Translations under genes and position numbers: made by a program
Source of the DNA: Cryptomeria japonica
Taxonomy: Eukaryota > Streptophyta > Pinopsida > Cupressales > Cupressaceae
Length of the DNA stretch: 64,000 nucleotides
NCBI RefSeq assembly: GCF_030272615.1
Contig: NC_081413.1
Span: 444,747,038-444,811,037 of the forward strand
Direction of reading: 5' to 3'
The notes under the pieces: model-generated
Database searches by the model: none
What the model was told of the DNA's origin: nothing
Seen by the model: only the letters and a program-made list of their open reading frames with translations
Shown: positions 33,451 to 45,200 of the stretch, piece after piece
Numbering within the stretch: the first letter of the stretch is position 1
Layout: each line of letters starts with the position of its first letter

Positions 33451-36400
33451 ATGGCTTCTACATCTAAAATCCCTTCTAGTTCTACTGAACCTAAGGAATC
33501 ATCTAAGTTTCTTAGGAAGAAGGTGAAATATAATGCCCTATCTCAAATTCCCACCGGAGTCATTGTCAAAGGGGATGTTTCAGGATAAATTGATTGCAAA
33601 CTGGAAGACCTAGGGTCTCTAGTGACTCACTCCCACCTGAGTCTATTCTGTGGAGATTATTAGAAGATTAAACATGAGTACAACATAATCGAGAAGAAGA
33701 AATTTCACAATGTAGTATATTTTCTCGAGGAATTTATAGAAGAACACATTAGGATTATTCTAATTAGGGTTCATGGTGACTAGATGTACCTTGAGTGAAC
33801 CCATAATATTACACAAGAGTCAATTCATACTGTGATCAGTTTTTGCAATGTTGGGGAAGTGCCCATTCTTTGCAAGATCACCAAAAGCAAAGTGACAGAG
33901 CTCACCAGTTCCGTGAGCGACCAACGGACAATGATTGTAAACACCATAAAAGATGACTTGGTGAAATATGCGTGCATGGTAATCAGGTATAGAGTATTCT
34001 ATGCTAGCATAATGAATTTTGTTCCTACAGCTACAGTGCATGCCACTTATAGGATGATCAAGGAGAACACAGAATGTGACTTATGTACCTGCATGCAAAA
34101 ACAACCCATGGAGAACCAAAAGTCCATCAAAGTGGACAAAATACTGAGGTTTAAGTTTGATCAACTACTTGTCAGTTTGTTTTTCTATTTTCAATGATAT
34201 TTTCTAAGATTTGGTGATATTTAATGGTCAAGTGACCTATTGGTTTCCAGAAAAATAAAGAGTCTATAAGTAGTGGGATTTGCATATCCAGACACTTTGA
34301 AGAGGTATTTTGATGAGTTCAGACTAAAGATGAACCAGAGAATGGACATATTAGGTGATCTAGTTAAAAAATATGAAGATGATATCTATTTCATAATAAA
34401 AATAGATCATTGCATAATGCAAGCGGTTGAGCCCAGAGAAGATGAAGTTGAGCCTATGGGTTATGAAGTGGTAAATGATATACTCACAAGGTATGCTTCA
34501 CCACTGGATCCAAAGAATAAGAGGACCGATACTTACTCCAAGAGGATCAAATCTATTGAAGTACCAAAGAAGAAAAAAAGTAAAGCAGTGCCATCGGCAT
34601 CAGCACTAGTTACATCTGCTGCTAGTCCTAGAGTGACCAAGAGGTCACCAGCCAAAAAGAAACCGGAGGCTATTCCACCAAAGGTATTCGAAAGGAAGAG
34701 AAAAACTAGGAATAACTCACCAGATTCAGAAGACACTGAGCATGAGGTAGAAATAAAGAAGACAAGGAAATCAAGCAAGAAGACAAAGTCAATCGGTAAT
34801 GTAACAACAACCTCTGCACTAGTAAATATACATGTTGCTTCTTACCAGCCTATGACACATTTTCAAAGAATTATGAAGAATGTTAAAAGGAAAGTACTTG
34901 ACCATCTAAAAGATTATTGTGATGATCTTAGTGATACTGAAAAGGAAGAAGTAGAGATAGAGGTCATTAAATATTTGTGTGATAATGATCGGTCTCTGAT
35001 TGACATTAAATCTGTTGTTCCTAATTCTTTATATAACTATTTGGATAATAAATGGCACATTGTCATTGAAAAGGAGCAAGAAATTAGGGAAGAAATTTTT
35101 GCCCAATATTTTCTTGATGCCTCTAATTCGGAATTGTTTGAGATTCTTAATTGGTACAAAGACATCTTTTGCATGCGAAGAAGAAGACTTCAACTAATTG
35201 GAGGAAAAACCTTAGAAGTGGAAAAAGACACCCATCTACAGGTTAAAGCAACTGTCAAAATGTAGAAAGTATCTAAAGTTAATCGGCAGGCCGAGCAAGA
35301 CCCTAACCTATCCACAGCCAAACTGGATGAAATCTTTGATAGTCTGGGTGAAAGAATAGAAGAACAAAATGACCCCATTGATGTTGATGCACTAGATGTT
35401 AAGGACACCACTCCACAGAAGGAGAAAGCTGAAGAGGAGAGAGTGGAGAAAGAAAAAGATGAGAAAGCGGCAAAAGAGAAATGAGAAAAAGAGAAACTAG
35501 AAAAAGAAAAGTAGAGAAAGACAAACTGGTAAAATAGAAAGCGGAGAATGAAAATCAAGAGAAAGAGCAAGTAGAGAAAATGAGACAAGAGAAAGAGAGA
35601 GAAGAGAAGGAAGAAGAGAAGAAGAAGGAAGAGGAGAAGAAGAAGGAAGATGAGATGAAGAAGGAAGAGGAGAAGAAGAAGGAAGATGAGAAGAAGAAGG
35701 AAGAGAAGAAGAAGAAGAAGAAGGAAGAAGAGAAGAAGAAAGAGGAAGAAGAGAAGAAGAGAGTGGGAGAGGAGAAAGAGAAGGCTGCCAAGGTAGCCCA
35801 GGAAAAAGAAGAAGAGGAGATCAAGGAAAAGGCAGGAGGACAAACTCCTAAGGAAACCAAATATCAATCCAAGTAGGTTGATCCCACCGGTCCCACCAAT
35901 TTGACTCTTGCCTGTCTTACTCAATCATTTGATGAAAGTGAGCTACTAAGGAGCATTCAACTAGCGCAGGTTAGATTGGAAGAACTAAGGATAAAGAAAG
36001 AATAAGATGTCATTCAATTTGTTGTTGACACTCTTTCCAATCTAATCCCTGGTACTAACCTTCCCAGTATTGATTCCTCATTGGCCAAGTTAAAACTTCT
36101 TTGCATAGTGGTAGATGATCAAGTGCAATCTTTAGAAGATGCTTCCCAGGTTTCTGCAGAGAAGAAGCATGAAAAATATCTAAAATTTTCATTAGTAAAG
36201 CAAATGGATGTAGATAGAGAAAAAATACTTAAGCAGAAGGATGATATAAGTTTAGCTATGGGTGAAGGTAACCTACTCTTGAGCAAAATATGCCAACCTC
36301 ACCTATTTTGTGATGATTCTCTGAAAAACAAGAGTTAACTCCAATCAGAGTTACAAAAGTATATCGACAACTTCAAATTGCCATATGATTCATTCAAAAT

Positions 36401-36722
36401 GTATGGATAGATTGTTCTCACTCACCTACATCAGATTGCAAAGATTGAATCAGAGATCTGCAAGTGGACTCAAGATCTACAAGAGCTCCAGTTGCTTCTA
36501 TTTCCAAAATTGCACGTTCTTCAGAAATGCTTCCTGAACTAGGAGGCTATTACTGTAACTCAGGAGATGAGCACTATCGATGCAATGGAAGAATTAGCCT
36601 TCCAGATGAAGACTGAGAGTGAAATTGCTGCCTCAATTCTTGATTCATGGTCTTCAAACATGAAGAATTTTCTAAAAAACTTTAAACCTCTTTTTGAGAA
36701 GTTTTACTTTTTATTGTCATGA
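33451..36722 (+). pseudogene. NA-1 second reading frame, Lys/Glu-rich, unrecognised
   Basis: It begins MASTSKIPSSSTEPKESSKF at 33,451 and can be followed through several stops and frame changes to a stop at 36,720. N-terminal part (to about 34,270): a globular-looking region including NVGEVPILCKITKSKV and VHATYRMIKENTECDLCTCM. Middle (34,273-35,265, 330 open codons): YPDTLKRYFDEFRLKMNQRM, a basic segment rich in KKKSK and RKRKTRNN, and FQRIMKNVKRKVLDHLKDY. Then an extreme EEKKK tract (35,395-35,850). The C-terminal part (35,880-36,722) has more coiled-coil-like helices, such as LAQVRLEELRIKKE. No catalytic motif is seen. I do not recognise the family. Basic and coiled regions could suit a nucleic-acid-binding structural protein, which is inference. 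Confidence 0.6.
35395..35850 (+). repeat. GAA/GAG-rich low-complexity tract coding for Lys/Glu repeats
   Basis: Imperfect repeats of GAGAAGAAGAAGGAA. On the plus strand they encode EEKKKEEEKKKEDE-type sequence within the NA-1 second frame. The tract probably expanded by slippage. The opposite strand gives a meaningless Leu/Phe-rich frame. Confidence 0.85.
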
Positions 36723-36956
36723 ACATATACTCTATGTTTACATTATGCAATATCACTTTATGAACAAGGGAGTGTTTGCATTACTTTGTCATTGTTGGCA
36801 AAGGGGGCATACTATTGAAAATTTCATGCATATACTTGTAATTTTTGCAAAGGGAGTAGTGTATATGCTTAGGGGGAGTAATTTTGATTATGGCATATGT
36901 TTTTGTTTTGTAAGCACTTAGATGTCAAAATTTTCTTAAGTGTTTCCATCAATGTC

Positions 36957-36968
36957 AAAGAGGGAGAT
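36957..36968 (+). other. NA-1 polypurine tract
   Basis: AAAGAGGGAGAT directly precedes the 3' LTR and is preceded by CATCAATGTC. It is the same tract as in Copia-2 and differs by one base from the other Copia elements, which hints at which enzymes once mobilised NA-1. Confidence 0.87.
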
Positions 36969-38097
36969 TGTTAGTATTTTGATAATGTTTTAAGTTGTGT
37001 TTGTCATTGATGGACACACACTTATTTTATGTACGAGTTATTCTCCACCGATAACGTGTGTTGTTCACACTAATATTATATGCCATTGTATGTATAGTCT
37101 TTATTTGTAGAAGACTATCGGTGTTTTATAGAAGATGCTTACCAGTCATAGCGGTATGAAGACCTCAAAGTAGTATGAGGACCCCTAGCGAAAGTTAATC
37201 TTTTTGATCGGAACATTATGTTCCAGTTTTCCATTCTTTATTCGTTAACCAGTAATCGGTATACTGTACTAAACTGGTATAATTGTAAAGTGTGATGAGT
37301 TATCATCCACCGACACTTTAGTGGAGTTTCTGTGTCGTGTTACCAAATATGTCTAGATACACTGTACCTAGGAAATTTTAGTGTAATCTTATTGGACCGA
37401 CATGAAATTAGATTCCTATACGAGGACATTGTGTCTAGGGTTTTGTAGAGATGATATGTGCAAGTATTGTAGAACTGAATAGGTCTATGCGATATAGGTA
37501 TCTCACTACAGAGATTGTGGGTGCAAAGGATAGAAGATTGAAGTAATGCTGCAATGCATTAATGAAGAACTGTCAAGGATCTAATCAAGCATTCTGTGCT
37601 ACTTTCTATATCATTCACTTGTTGATTACTAATCTCTTCAACAAGTCTAGAACCCTTAACCGAGTAGGCCCAGCCAAGCCTATTGTAAATCCTCTAACAA
37701 GGCGTTTCACAGTTGTGGATTTAAAATCCTTTAACAGGGTAGTCTTTAACATGACTTATCTCCTAATAGAGATCTGTATTCCTAACAGGATTTGTTCTAG
37801 TGAAGAAAATTGTAAGGCCTTAACTGGTCCGACCTTAACTAGTCTGGTTACTATTCTGCAGATAGTTGAATTCTGATTTTTACTCACCGTGGTTTTTCCC
37901 ATTTGGGTTTCCATATCAAAATATCTTGTGTTATGGTGATTGTGCTTCTGTGGGTGAATGCTCTATTTTCTATTTGGGTTGTTTATGTTTTAACTAGTTT
38001 GTTGTTTAAACTACTATACTGGTCTACTAAAAAATTGTTTAAAATTTTGGTTAAGTTTTTAGGCATACTAATTCACCCCCCCTCTTAGTATTCATCA
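36969..38097 (+). repeat. NA-1 3' LTR
   Basis: The partner of 30,511-31,640, ending TTAGTATTCATCA followed by the duplication ATCTC. Confidence 0.92.
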
Positions 38098-38188
38098 ATC
38101 TCAAATGATATTGCAGTCGACTCTTCCAGAGACTATAGTTTGTTCCATCAAATATCATACTATCCTTCTTGAAATAAAAGTTTGTCAT
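38098..38188 (-). pseudogene. Copia-1 gag N-terminal codons
   Basis: The start codon at 38,188 is followed by FDGTNYSLWKSRLQYHL, the conserved opening of Copia gag, and the frame is then cut by NA-1. It continues at 30,510. The start is 43 bases from the primer-binding site, like Copia-3. Confidence 0.83.
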
Positions 38189-38230
38189 CCTAGATCTCCT
38201 CAAGCGATCAAGCTTCTTCCAAAGGATCTA

Positions 38231-38242
38231 GCTCTGGTACTA
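38231..38242 (-). other. Copia-1 primer-binding site
   Basis: The minus strand reads TAGTACCAGAGC, two changes from TGGTATCAGAGC, two bases inside the 5' LTR. Confidence 0.78.
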
Positions 38243-38244
38243 AT

Positions 38245-39645
38245 TGCTGGCAACAATGCAACAAACTAAGAGGGGGGGTGAATCAATTTGCAGAATAACT
38301 CACTGCAACTTAAACCACAAAAAAGATCCAATAATTAACAGTTAAAGCATGAAATAACTCCACATCAATAACACACATAATACCAAGATTGTTGGCATGG
38401 AAAACCCGGTTAAGGGAAAAACCATGGTGGGAACCTACCCATAATGAGATAATAACCTATTAGGACTAAACAAAAATATTACAATGGGAATGCACATGCA
38501 TTCAAGAACACTGCCTAGATCTCACTACCCAAAATAATAAACCCAAAAAAGCTATAACCTTAAGGGAAGGCTCACTACCTTACAGGAAGTCTCACTAACT
38601 TACAAAAATATTCAAACAACAATCTAGATCACACGAACTGTGAAAATAACATCTCCATATGCTTGAGTATGGTTCCAGTTAAGCACACAGTCTTCCCTAC
38701 AACACTACTTCTCCTTCACACATCTGAAACATCAAATCACTTGTTCACACAGCCAACTCGATCACACACTCATAGATACAATGCAGACATTTAAAGACAT
38801 ACATCTTACATGATTATTACATTTATTTATACAAACCCTCAACAAATGAAATAGAGGTCAGCTAAAATCTCAATACAAATTACAAAATAATATCCTCACA
38901 CTCTACAAAAATACATGCAGATGAAAACAATATTGGCTAAGACATAGTATGGAACCAAATCAATGCCACAAACATGCAACACCTCCAACAATTAGGCTTC
39001 GATCATCCGCAACATGCTACAACCATCAAGAATGCCATATAACATGAAAAACCCCACTGAACAAAGAAAATATTTAGTATCACGCACAATAATCAATGCG
39101 GACCATCAATACGCATAGAACATGATCTAGAGACATTCAGAAGCAACATGAAGTGTACCAAAACAACTGCAACAACTTGGAATGCAAGAATCATTGACAT
39201 CTCTCTACTGGAGTTCAAGAACACCATCACAAATAACTGTCAACCTAAAAGATTTTCTTGTGGATATCCAAATCATGAACCAATCAAACTGAAGACACAC
39301 ATCCACAACAAAAGATATAGCGATTCCAAAGCAATATGGAGCATAATCCAGAATACCAAATAAAATGAACAAATGCATAACATCCTCAATACAGGATCAC
39401 CAAATGCGATCAAATCATCAAGCATACCTCTATAAATGGGAATGAACCATCTATAGACAACATACTATAAACCCTTTGAATCTCATTAGTTCATCTGTAA
39501 TACGCAGACTTAACCAACTCATTTCATCGAACTGCAATACTGGAGTATACAGAAGAATATGTTAACAAAACTTTCCAATAATCTCCTCATCAACAAAATC
39601 CACATATTTTGACATCAATGACAACATATTAGCCAATTTCCAACA
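38245..39645 (-). repeat. Copia-1 5' LTR
   Basis: The 1,401-base partner of 2,517-3,942, with TGCTGGC at one end and TTTCCAACA at the other. Confidence 0.88.
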
Positions 39646-40366
39646 ATTATTCCTAGATATAATTATTTTGTGTCTTTGGGGTTGCTTTAGAATCGATCTA
39701 GTTGACCAATAAATCAACACATAGTGTTGGGATAAGAGGATTAATGGCAAGGCCACTAGTTGGGGTTAAATGTAAGTGTGAATCATAAATGCACAAAATG
39801 AGATCTTGGTGCAAGGGAAGGGTAACTTTACATTTTTCCACCACAACAAATTGGAAAATTTATGAGAAAATCTAGTAGGGAAAGTTCATTTTGATGTTAT
39901 ACCTTAAATAATTAAGCATGGGAAACAATTGTGTGTGGAAGTTTTTAAATTTACCATCTAGGGTGACAAGTTTCATCAAGAAGAATGTCACCTCTATACA
40001 AATTTTTGATAGGTCGTCCCTTTTGAACCCACTTTGGAGATGGGAAACATTCTCACCTAAGCCTAGAAATCTTTTGAAGTACTCCTTATAGTTGCCCTTG
40101 AGATTTTTGGGGAAGGACATTCCCTCCACAACCAAACCAATGACAGCTGCAATAGTATTCATTGACACTATGAACTTCACCTTCCCCACTTGCAATTCTC
40201 CATCCTCCTAGGACTAGGAAAATTATTCTTATAATGAGGGATCAAAACCCTTAATGCCTTCCACATAGTTACCTAGATTACCCTCAACCACTGTCTCCTA
40301 GAGAGCCTCATTCTCTTTGAATTTATCACAACTATTATGCTCTATTTAAATTAAATCACCTCCCAT
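39646..40366 (-). pseudogene. LINE-1 second frame, N-terminal part (MGG frame)
   Basis: The minus-strand frame starts MGGDL at 40,366 and carries stops before a clean stretch of 107 codons at 40,195-39,872. It aligns by eye with the LINE-2 frame at 50,032: VEGIKGF, QVGKVKF and AAVIGLVVEG against QVDKKLVATVTGLDMKG, and MKLVTLDGKFKNFHTQLFP with MLNYLRY against RYITLDGRYAIIF with ILNHFRHG. The family is not one I recognise. It is cut at 39,646 by Copia-1 and resumes at 2,516. Gypsy-2 lies 108 bases upstream. Confidence 0.62.
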
Positions 40367-40474
40367 AGTCACTGCACCAAACATAGAGCTAGGGGATGAG
40401 GTTGGATTACACAAACCAAGATTAGAAAGAGAACAATTAAGGAAAGTATTAGAAATTTTTCTTTCCCTTCCTTT

Positions 40475-42035
40475 TAGTGCAAGAGCTCCTCATGAATAAG
40501 ATAATAATAGAAATAAAGGCTAAAGGACATACATGAGAATGTCACCTTTCAATCTATGTAATAGGGTAGTCTTGTTTGTTTGATGTTTGATTTGTTTGTA
40601 ATAAACCCCACCTTGTTACCCAATGGCATGGATTTGGCAAATTGATAAGCCAACATGGGCATATGGGCCTCGGGGTATTTGGTTTAGTATTTTTATAGGT
40701 ATTTATGTGTTGGAGATGAATTCAAAAGGTTTAGGACATGTTGAATCACATCCAGGTAGGTAGATTCAACATATGTCAAAAGTTGCTCAGACTTGACAAC
40801 TTTGTTGACAACTTTTAATGACAACTTTTGGTTGCAAATAGCAACTTCTTTCCAAAGGTCACCTCGGTTCAAAAGGTGGTTGAAAAAATTTGAGGAAGGT
40901 ATAAAATTTCATCCCAAATCATCATTGGGAGGAGAGAATGAGGGGAGAATGCCTTTGTAAACTTTGTCATCATTGAAGCAATATATTTCTCAGAATTTCT
41001 TGCAATTCTGTTATTTTGTGTGGTGTACCATACTATATGATCATTTTTGAATTAGGAATCTAGTGAGATGTGTTAGAGTGGCCAATCACCTTTCAAATGC
41101 ATCAAGTCTAAGGTCCTAATTTTCCAAGACAAGGAAGAAATCGGCAAATTTCTAGAAGTGTTCTAGATTTGACAGTTTTGTCTAGGGTTTTGCAAAGAAA
41201 ATGGCCTTACCTTGCTGATAGTTCATTGGTGGTTCATGGATGTAGAGGGGATAAAAGTATGGCCAATTTATTTTTGAATTTTAAAGGCCTTTTGTAGGTT
41301 AGGACTAGTTAGAGATGAGGGTTTGATGCATTAAGGTGGGCAACTCCATGTGGCCACCGACAAGTGTAAGCAAACAGTTCTCACATCAGGGTTTAAAGGG
41401 TCTGATCATGGCCTAAGACTTATGAATTGGTGTATTTACAATGGCTTAAGAGTATTCCTTGAGCTTTTTTGGTGAGTTAAGGTTTGTTTCTATACACTCC
41501 ATTGTAAAATAGGCCTAATTGGGCTATACTAGTCTCCTAACCAAAGTAGGGTTTGGATTCTCGTGTTCCCTATCGGTAAGAACCCTTAGGATATGTTTTG
41601 TAACTCCCAAAAGGGTATCCAAATTCACAATTTATTATCCGGTATTTCAGAGAGACAAAGAGTCAAGTGTGGAAAACCGGTCTGGTAGGGCTACTAGGTT
41701 TTGTAGGCCTTGTTGCAGTAGTTACCCAAACCGGTAGAGGGAACCTACATTTAATGAGTATAGGAGGTCTCCCTGATCTAGGGGACTTCAAATCAAACCT
41801 TAATTAGCCATTGTTGAATTGGAGAAGGGACCAAACCATTGTTGACCATAGAGATGTTGTACCGGTCAATGAAAGAGACCTTGTACTGATAGTCTTTTGT
41901 TTGGAAGAAAGGGATGTGGGACTTGTCAAACAGAAATGCCTTAACCCCTAAGAATGTTGTGTGATTGCTAGGGTCCTTAGTGCATTCTTGGATTAGGGGA
42001 ACCTATCATATACCAGTATCAGGACCTCTGCATCA
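40475..42035 (+). repeat. Gypsy-2 5' LTR
   Basis: 1,561 bases, ending CTCTGCATCA before the primer-binding site. It contains the AAAGTTGC and ACAACTTTTG motif cluster near 40,785-40,850. Confidence 0.92.
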
Positions 42036-42039
42036 GTTT

Positions 42040-42051
42040 TGTTATCAGAGC
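42040..42051 (+). other. Gypsy-2 primer-binding site
   Basis: TGTTATCAGAGC differs at one base from the initiator-methionine tRNA complement and lies four bases after the LTR. Confidence 0.82.
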
Positions 42052-42121
42052 ATAGGAGAAATCCTTTTGGGAAGAAGAATAGTACATGCATGCAAAAGAA
42101 TCAGAGGGTGAGGCTAGAAGA

Positions 42122-43140
42122 ATGCCTCCAAAGATGACAAATGTGGAACTTGCCAAGATGGTGCAAGATAACAAAGAAGAAAATGATCAGCTTAGAAGAT
42201 TGATTGAGAATTTGGAAGGCAGGCTAGAGAGAGGACCTAATGGATAAGAGGAAGTGGGAAAAGAAGAGGAGAACCCACAAGGGAAAGAAGAAGAGGAAGT
42301 TCCTAGAGGGCATAGGTACCTAGTCAATGCCTTGAAGTCTATGGAGAGGAGAACCATGGACCAGAAATCAAACCTTCCTATTTTCAGTGGGAAGATGGAT
42401 GTCGATGGAGTGATGGATTGGATAGAGTCCTTAAACAACTTCTTTGAATGTGAAGACATTGTTGACAACCAAAAGATGAATATTGCCAATTAAAAAATGC
42501 AGGGAGCAACCCTGACATGGTGCAATTTTGTGCAAGGAGAAAGAGTGAATGAGGGAAGAGGAATGATCACCTCTTGGAAGAAGATGATTAGAGAGATCAA
42601 GGGAGTATATGTACGGGAGGACTATAAAGTACAATTACACAACAGAAGGCAGAATCTTAGATAGAAAGAGATGGATGTGTGTTCCTATACTGAAGAATTT
42701 AAGAAATTGAGTATAAACTCTAAGAAGGTTGAAGATGAAAGTGAAAGAGTGGCAAGCTATCTAAACGGCCTAAGGTGGAACATACAAGAAGAGTTGAACC
42801 TCTTGTGCCCTGACACTATCGATAAATGCTATCAATTAGCATAAAAAAAAGAGAAGCTCAAAAGAAGAGAAGAGGAGCAGTAGAGGAAGGGGCAAGCAAC
42901 CAAGAGGAAGGAGCAACTTCAAAGGAAGAGGACCAAATTTTGAATTCCAAGAAGAGAGCAGTTAAGATTCCTCAAGAAATGACAACAACAACAAAGGCAA
43001 CTTTAGAGGTAGAAGGCCAAATTTTAGAGGAAGATCATCAGGAAGATGAGCAGGACCAATAAAATGTTTTAACTGCAACCGAGAGGGACACATTGCCACT
43101 AGATGCCCTGAAAAGATGGGGTCTAGTTCCAAAGGATAAA
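42122..43140 (+). pseudogene. Gypsy-2 gag (broken)
   Basis: It starts MPPKMTNVELAKMVQDNKEE at 42,122, with stops near 42,246, 42,491, 42,661 and 42,841. Retrotrans_gag blocks: LPIFSGKMDVDGVMDWIESL, GATLTWCNFV, SYTEEFKKLSIN and ASYLNGLRWNIQEELNLLCP. The C-terminus has an intact CCHC knuckle (CFNCNREGHIATRC) at 43,064-43,105. Gag makes the particle and packages RNA. Confidence 0.87.
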
Positions 43141-43239
43141 GTAGAGCCAATCTAACCCAAGAATCAGATTACCACGGCAGTAGTAAACTTGATTAATATG
43201 GTTATCCAGAGACTGGAGAGGCACTAATGTTGAGAAGAA

Positions 43240-43690
43240 CCCTCTTGAAGGTACCAACACCTATGGAGCCACCTTAGAGGAAGTCTATCTTCTGCACCAC
43301 TTGCTAATCATGAGGAAAGGTATGTAAAGTTTTGGTTGACTCAGGGTCTATTGAGAATTTTGTGTCAATAGAAATGGTACAGAAGTTGAAATTGAGGAGG
43401 ATACCCCATCCATACCCCTATAAGGTGTCTTGGCTCACAAAAGGGAAACAAACTCTTGTAGAAGAGTAGTCATGGGTAGAATTCCAGATAGGAGCTTATA
43501 AAGATAAGATTTTGTTTGATGTTGTTAAAATGGATGCTTGTCACCTCTTGTTTGGAAGACCATGGTAGTATGACCTCAAAGCACACCATGGTGGCTTTAG
43601 GAATACCTATTCCATCACAAAGAATGGCAAGGTCATAGAGCTACTGCCCCTGACTGAAAACAATGAAGAGAATAAAGAAACTGAGTCCAA
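43240..43690 (+). pseudogene. Gypsy-2 protease (broken)
   Basis: The active site VLVDSGSIENFVS has its Asp codon at 43,338. KLKLRRIPHPYPYKVSWLTKG and MDACHLLFGRPW follow, with TAG stops at about 43,468 and 43,567, and the domain ends at KNGKVIELLPL. It provides the full-length comparison for the deletion in Gypsy-1. Confidence 0.85.
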
Positions 43691-44790
43691 AGTGATGATG
43701 ATGGAGGGAAAACCATTCCTCAAGGATATAAAGATGGAAGAAGGAATACGCTTTGCATTGCTTCCAATACCAACCTCAAAGGGGAAGCCTACTGCAGATG
43801 ATAGGGAAGAAGGAAAGGATAAGGATCTGAGTTTGGAAGTGAAGGAGATCATTGGTAGATACCAAGGAATAGTTGCAGATGGTGTGCCAAGGAGTTTGCC
43901 ACCAATGAGAGAGATCGGTCACTCTATTGACTTGATCCCAAGGGCTAAATTTCCTAACAAGGCTACATACAAACTCACACCACAACAAAATGAGGAGATG
44001 GCAAGGCAGATTCAAGAGTTGCTAGACTCTAATCTGATTGGAAAGAGTCTTAGCCCATGTGTAGTACTGGCAGTTTGGCACCCAAAAAGGATGGAACATG
44101 GAGGCTTTGTACTAACTCAAGAGCTCTCAATAATATCACCATAAGGTATAGATTCCCAATGTCTAGGATAGACGATTTGCTTGATTGTTTGGGGGGTGCA
44201 AAATATTTTTCTAAAATTGATTTAAAGAGTGGATATCACCAAATTAGAATTAGGCCTGGTGATGAGTGGAAAACATCCTTTGAAACAAGTGAAGGGTCAT
44301 ATGAATGGAAGGTTATACCATTTGGGTTGTCTAATGCCCCAAGTACATTCATGATACTCATGAATGAAGTTTTGAAAGACTTCACAGGGAAGTTTGTAAT
44401 AGTGTATTTGGATGAAATCCTAGTATTTAGTAGGACAAAGGAAGAACACTTGAGACATCTAGATATGGTTTTGAAACGGTTGAGTGAAGAGGAATTGATG
44501 ATCAATATGGAAAAGTGTTTGTTCATCCAAGAAGAGCTCATCTACCTAGGATTTGTGATCTTCAAAGGTCACATGAAGATGGATTAGGATAAGATAAATG
44601 TAATTCTTTCTTGGCCTACTCCTAAGACTATTGGTGAAGTTAGAAGTTTCCATGGATTAGCCACATTTTATAGAAAGTTCATAAGAAGTTTTAGTCAAAT
44701 ATTTGCTTCAATGTTGGAAACCATAAAAGGTGGTCAAAAGTGCAGGTTTTCTTGGACAAAGGAGGCGGATGAGGCATTTTAAACTGTTAG
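43691..44790 (+). pseudogene. Gypsy-2 reverse transcriptase (broken, altered catalytic loop)
   Basis: The frame 43,692-44,144 carries the N-terminal RT region (GVPRSLPPMREIGHSIDL, YKLTPQQNEEMARQIQELL). A one-base shift near 44,080 moves to 44,057-44,587: [49 protein letters not shown], then the catalytic loop [12 protein letters not shown], in which the second Asp of YLDD is Glu. A stop at 44,585 is followed in frame by ILSWPTPKTIGEVRSFHGLA. The Glu change would by itself be expected to cripple polymerisation. Confidence 0.87.
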
Positions 44791-45200
44791 GAAAAGGGTA
44801 GCTCAACAACCGGTACTTGCTTTACTCGATTTTAACAAAGTGTTTCAGATTGAATGTGATGCTAGTCATGTGGCCATAGGAGCAGTTTTAACCCAAGAGG
44901 GCAGACCTATAGCATTGTTTAGTAAAAAACTCAAATGAGGGCGAAGAGAAAATATTCTTCTTATGACCTAGAAATGTATGCACTAGTTCAGGCATTGAAA
45001 AAATAGAGACATTGTCTGCTACCAAAGGAATCATTGGTATACACTGACAAGCAAGCCTTGAGTTTCATTAATAGCCAAGAAAAGTTAAGCCATAGGCATA
45101 TGAAGTGGGTAGAATCCCTACAAGCCTATACCTTTTCCATAAAACACAAGAAAGGGGTAGCCAACAAAGTGGTCGATGCACTGAGTAGGAGAGTGCTAAC
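44791..45200 (+). pseudogene. Gypsy-2 RNase H (broken)
   Basis: The domain starts at QIECDASHVAIGAVLTQEGR (catalytic Asp present) and is broken by a stop and frameshift near 44,936. It resumes at 45,034 with VYTDKQALSFINSQEKLSHRH, MKWVESLQAYTF and KKGVANKVVDALSRR. DALSR is the usual end of the Gypsy RNase H (HxxNxxADALSR), here VVDALSR, where the Ala-Asp is changed. Confidence 0.85.

Larger units (their letters stand above)
30511..38097 (+). mobile_element. NA-1, non-autonomous LTR element with gag and a long second frame
   Basis: LTRs at 30,511-31,640 and 36,969-38,097 (1,130 and 1,129 bases; TGTTGG or TGTTAG to TTCATCA) are flanked by a perfect ATCTC duplication (30,506-30,510 and 38,098-38,102). 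PBS and PPT are in place. The interior of 5.3 kb encodes a gag-like protein with four zinc-knuckle positions and a second frame of about 1,090 codons that is Lys/Glu-rich. I find no protease DSG, no integrase core, no YVDD-type RT loop and no RNase H on either strand. It would depend on another element for enzymes. About 40 differences in the first 380 aligned LTR bases show great age. Confidence 0.88.
2517..39645 (-). mobile_element. Copia-1, Ty1/copia LTR retrotransposon (split by Gypsy-1 and NA-1)
   Basis: LTRs at 2,517-3,942 and 38,245-39,645 begin TG and end CA on the plus strand (TGTTGGC or TGCTGGC to CCAACA). The flanks AGTAT (2,512-2,516) and ATTAT (39,646-39,650) match at four of five bases. 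The minus-strand order is PBS, gag, protease, integrase, reverse transcriptase, RNase H, PPT, which is the Copia order. Removing Gypsy-1 and NA-1 leaves an element of roughly 7.3 kb. All genes are broken. It lies inside the second frame of LINE-1. Confidence 0.88.

Noticed and set aside
35190-35924. 244-codon minus-strand Leu/Phe-rich frame resembling a membrane protein
   Set aside because: It is the antisense of the GAA/GAG repeat tract in NA-1; the apparent membrane segments are CTT/CTC codons.
30511-38097. NA-1 as a host gene cluster rather than an element
   Set aside because: Paired LTRs, PBS, PPT and the exact ATCTC duplication inside the Copia-1 gag show that it inserted as one retroelement.
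41519-41737. 72-codon frame recurring at 47,754-47,972
   Set aside because: Both lie in the LTRs of Gypsy-2; the repeat is the LTR pair and does not show coding constraint.
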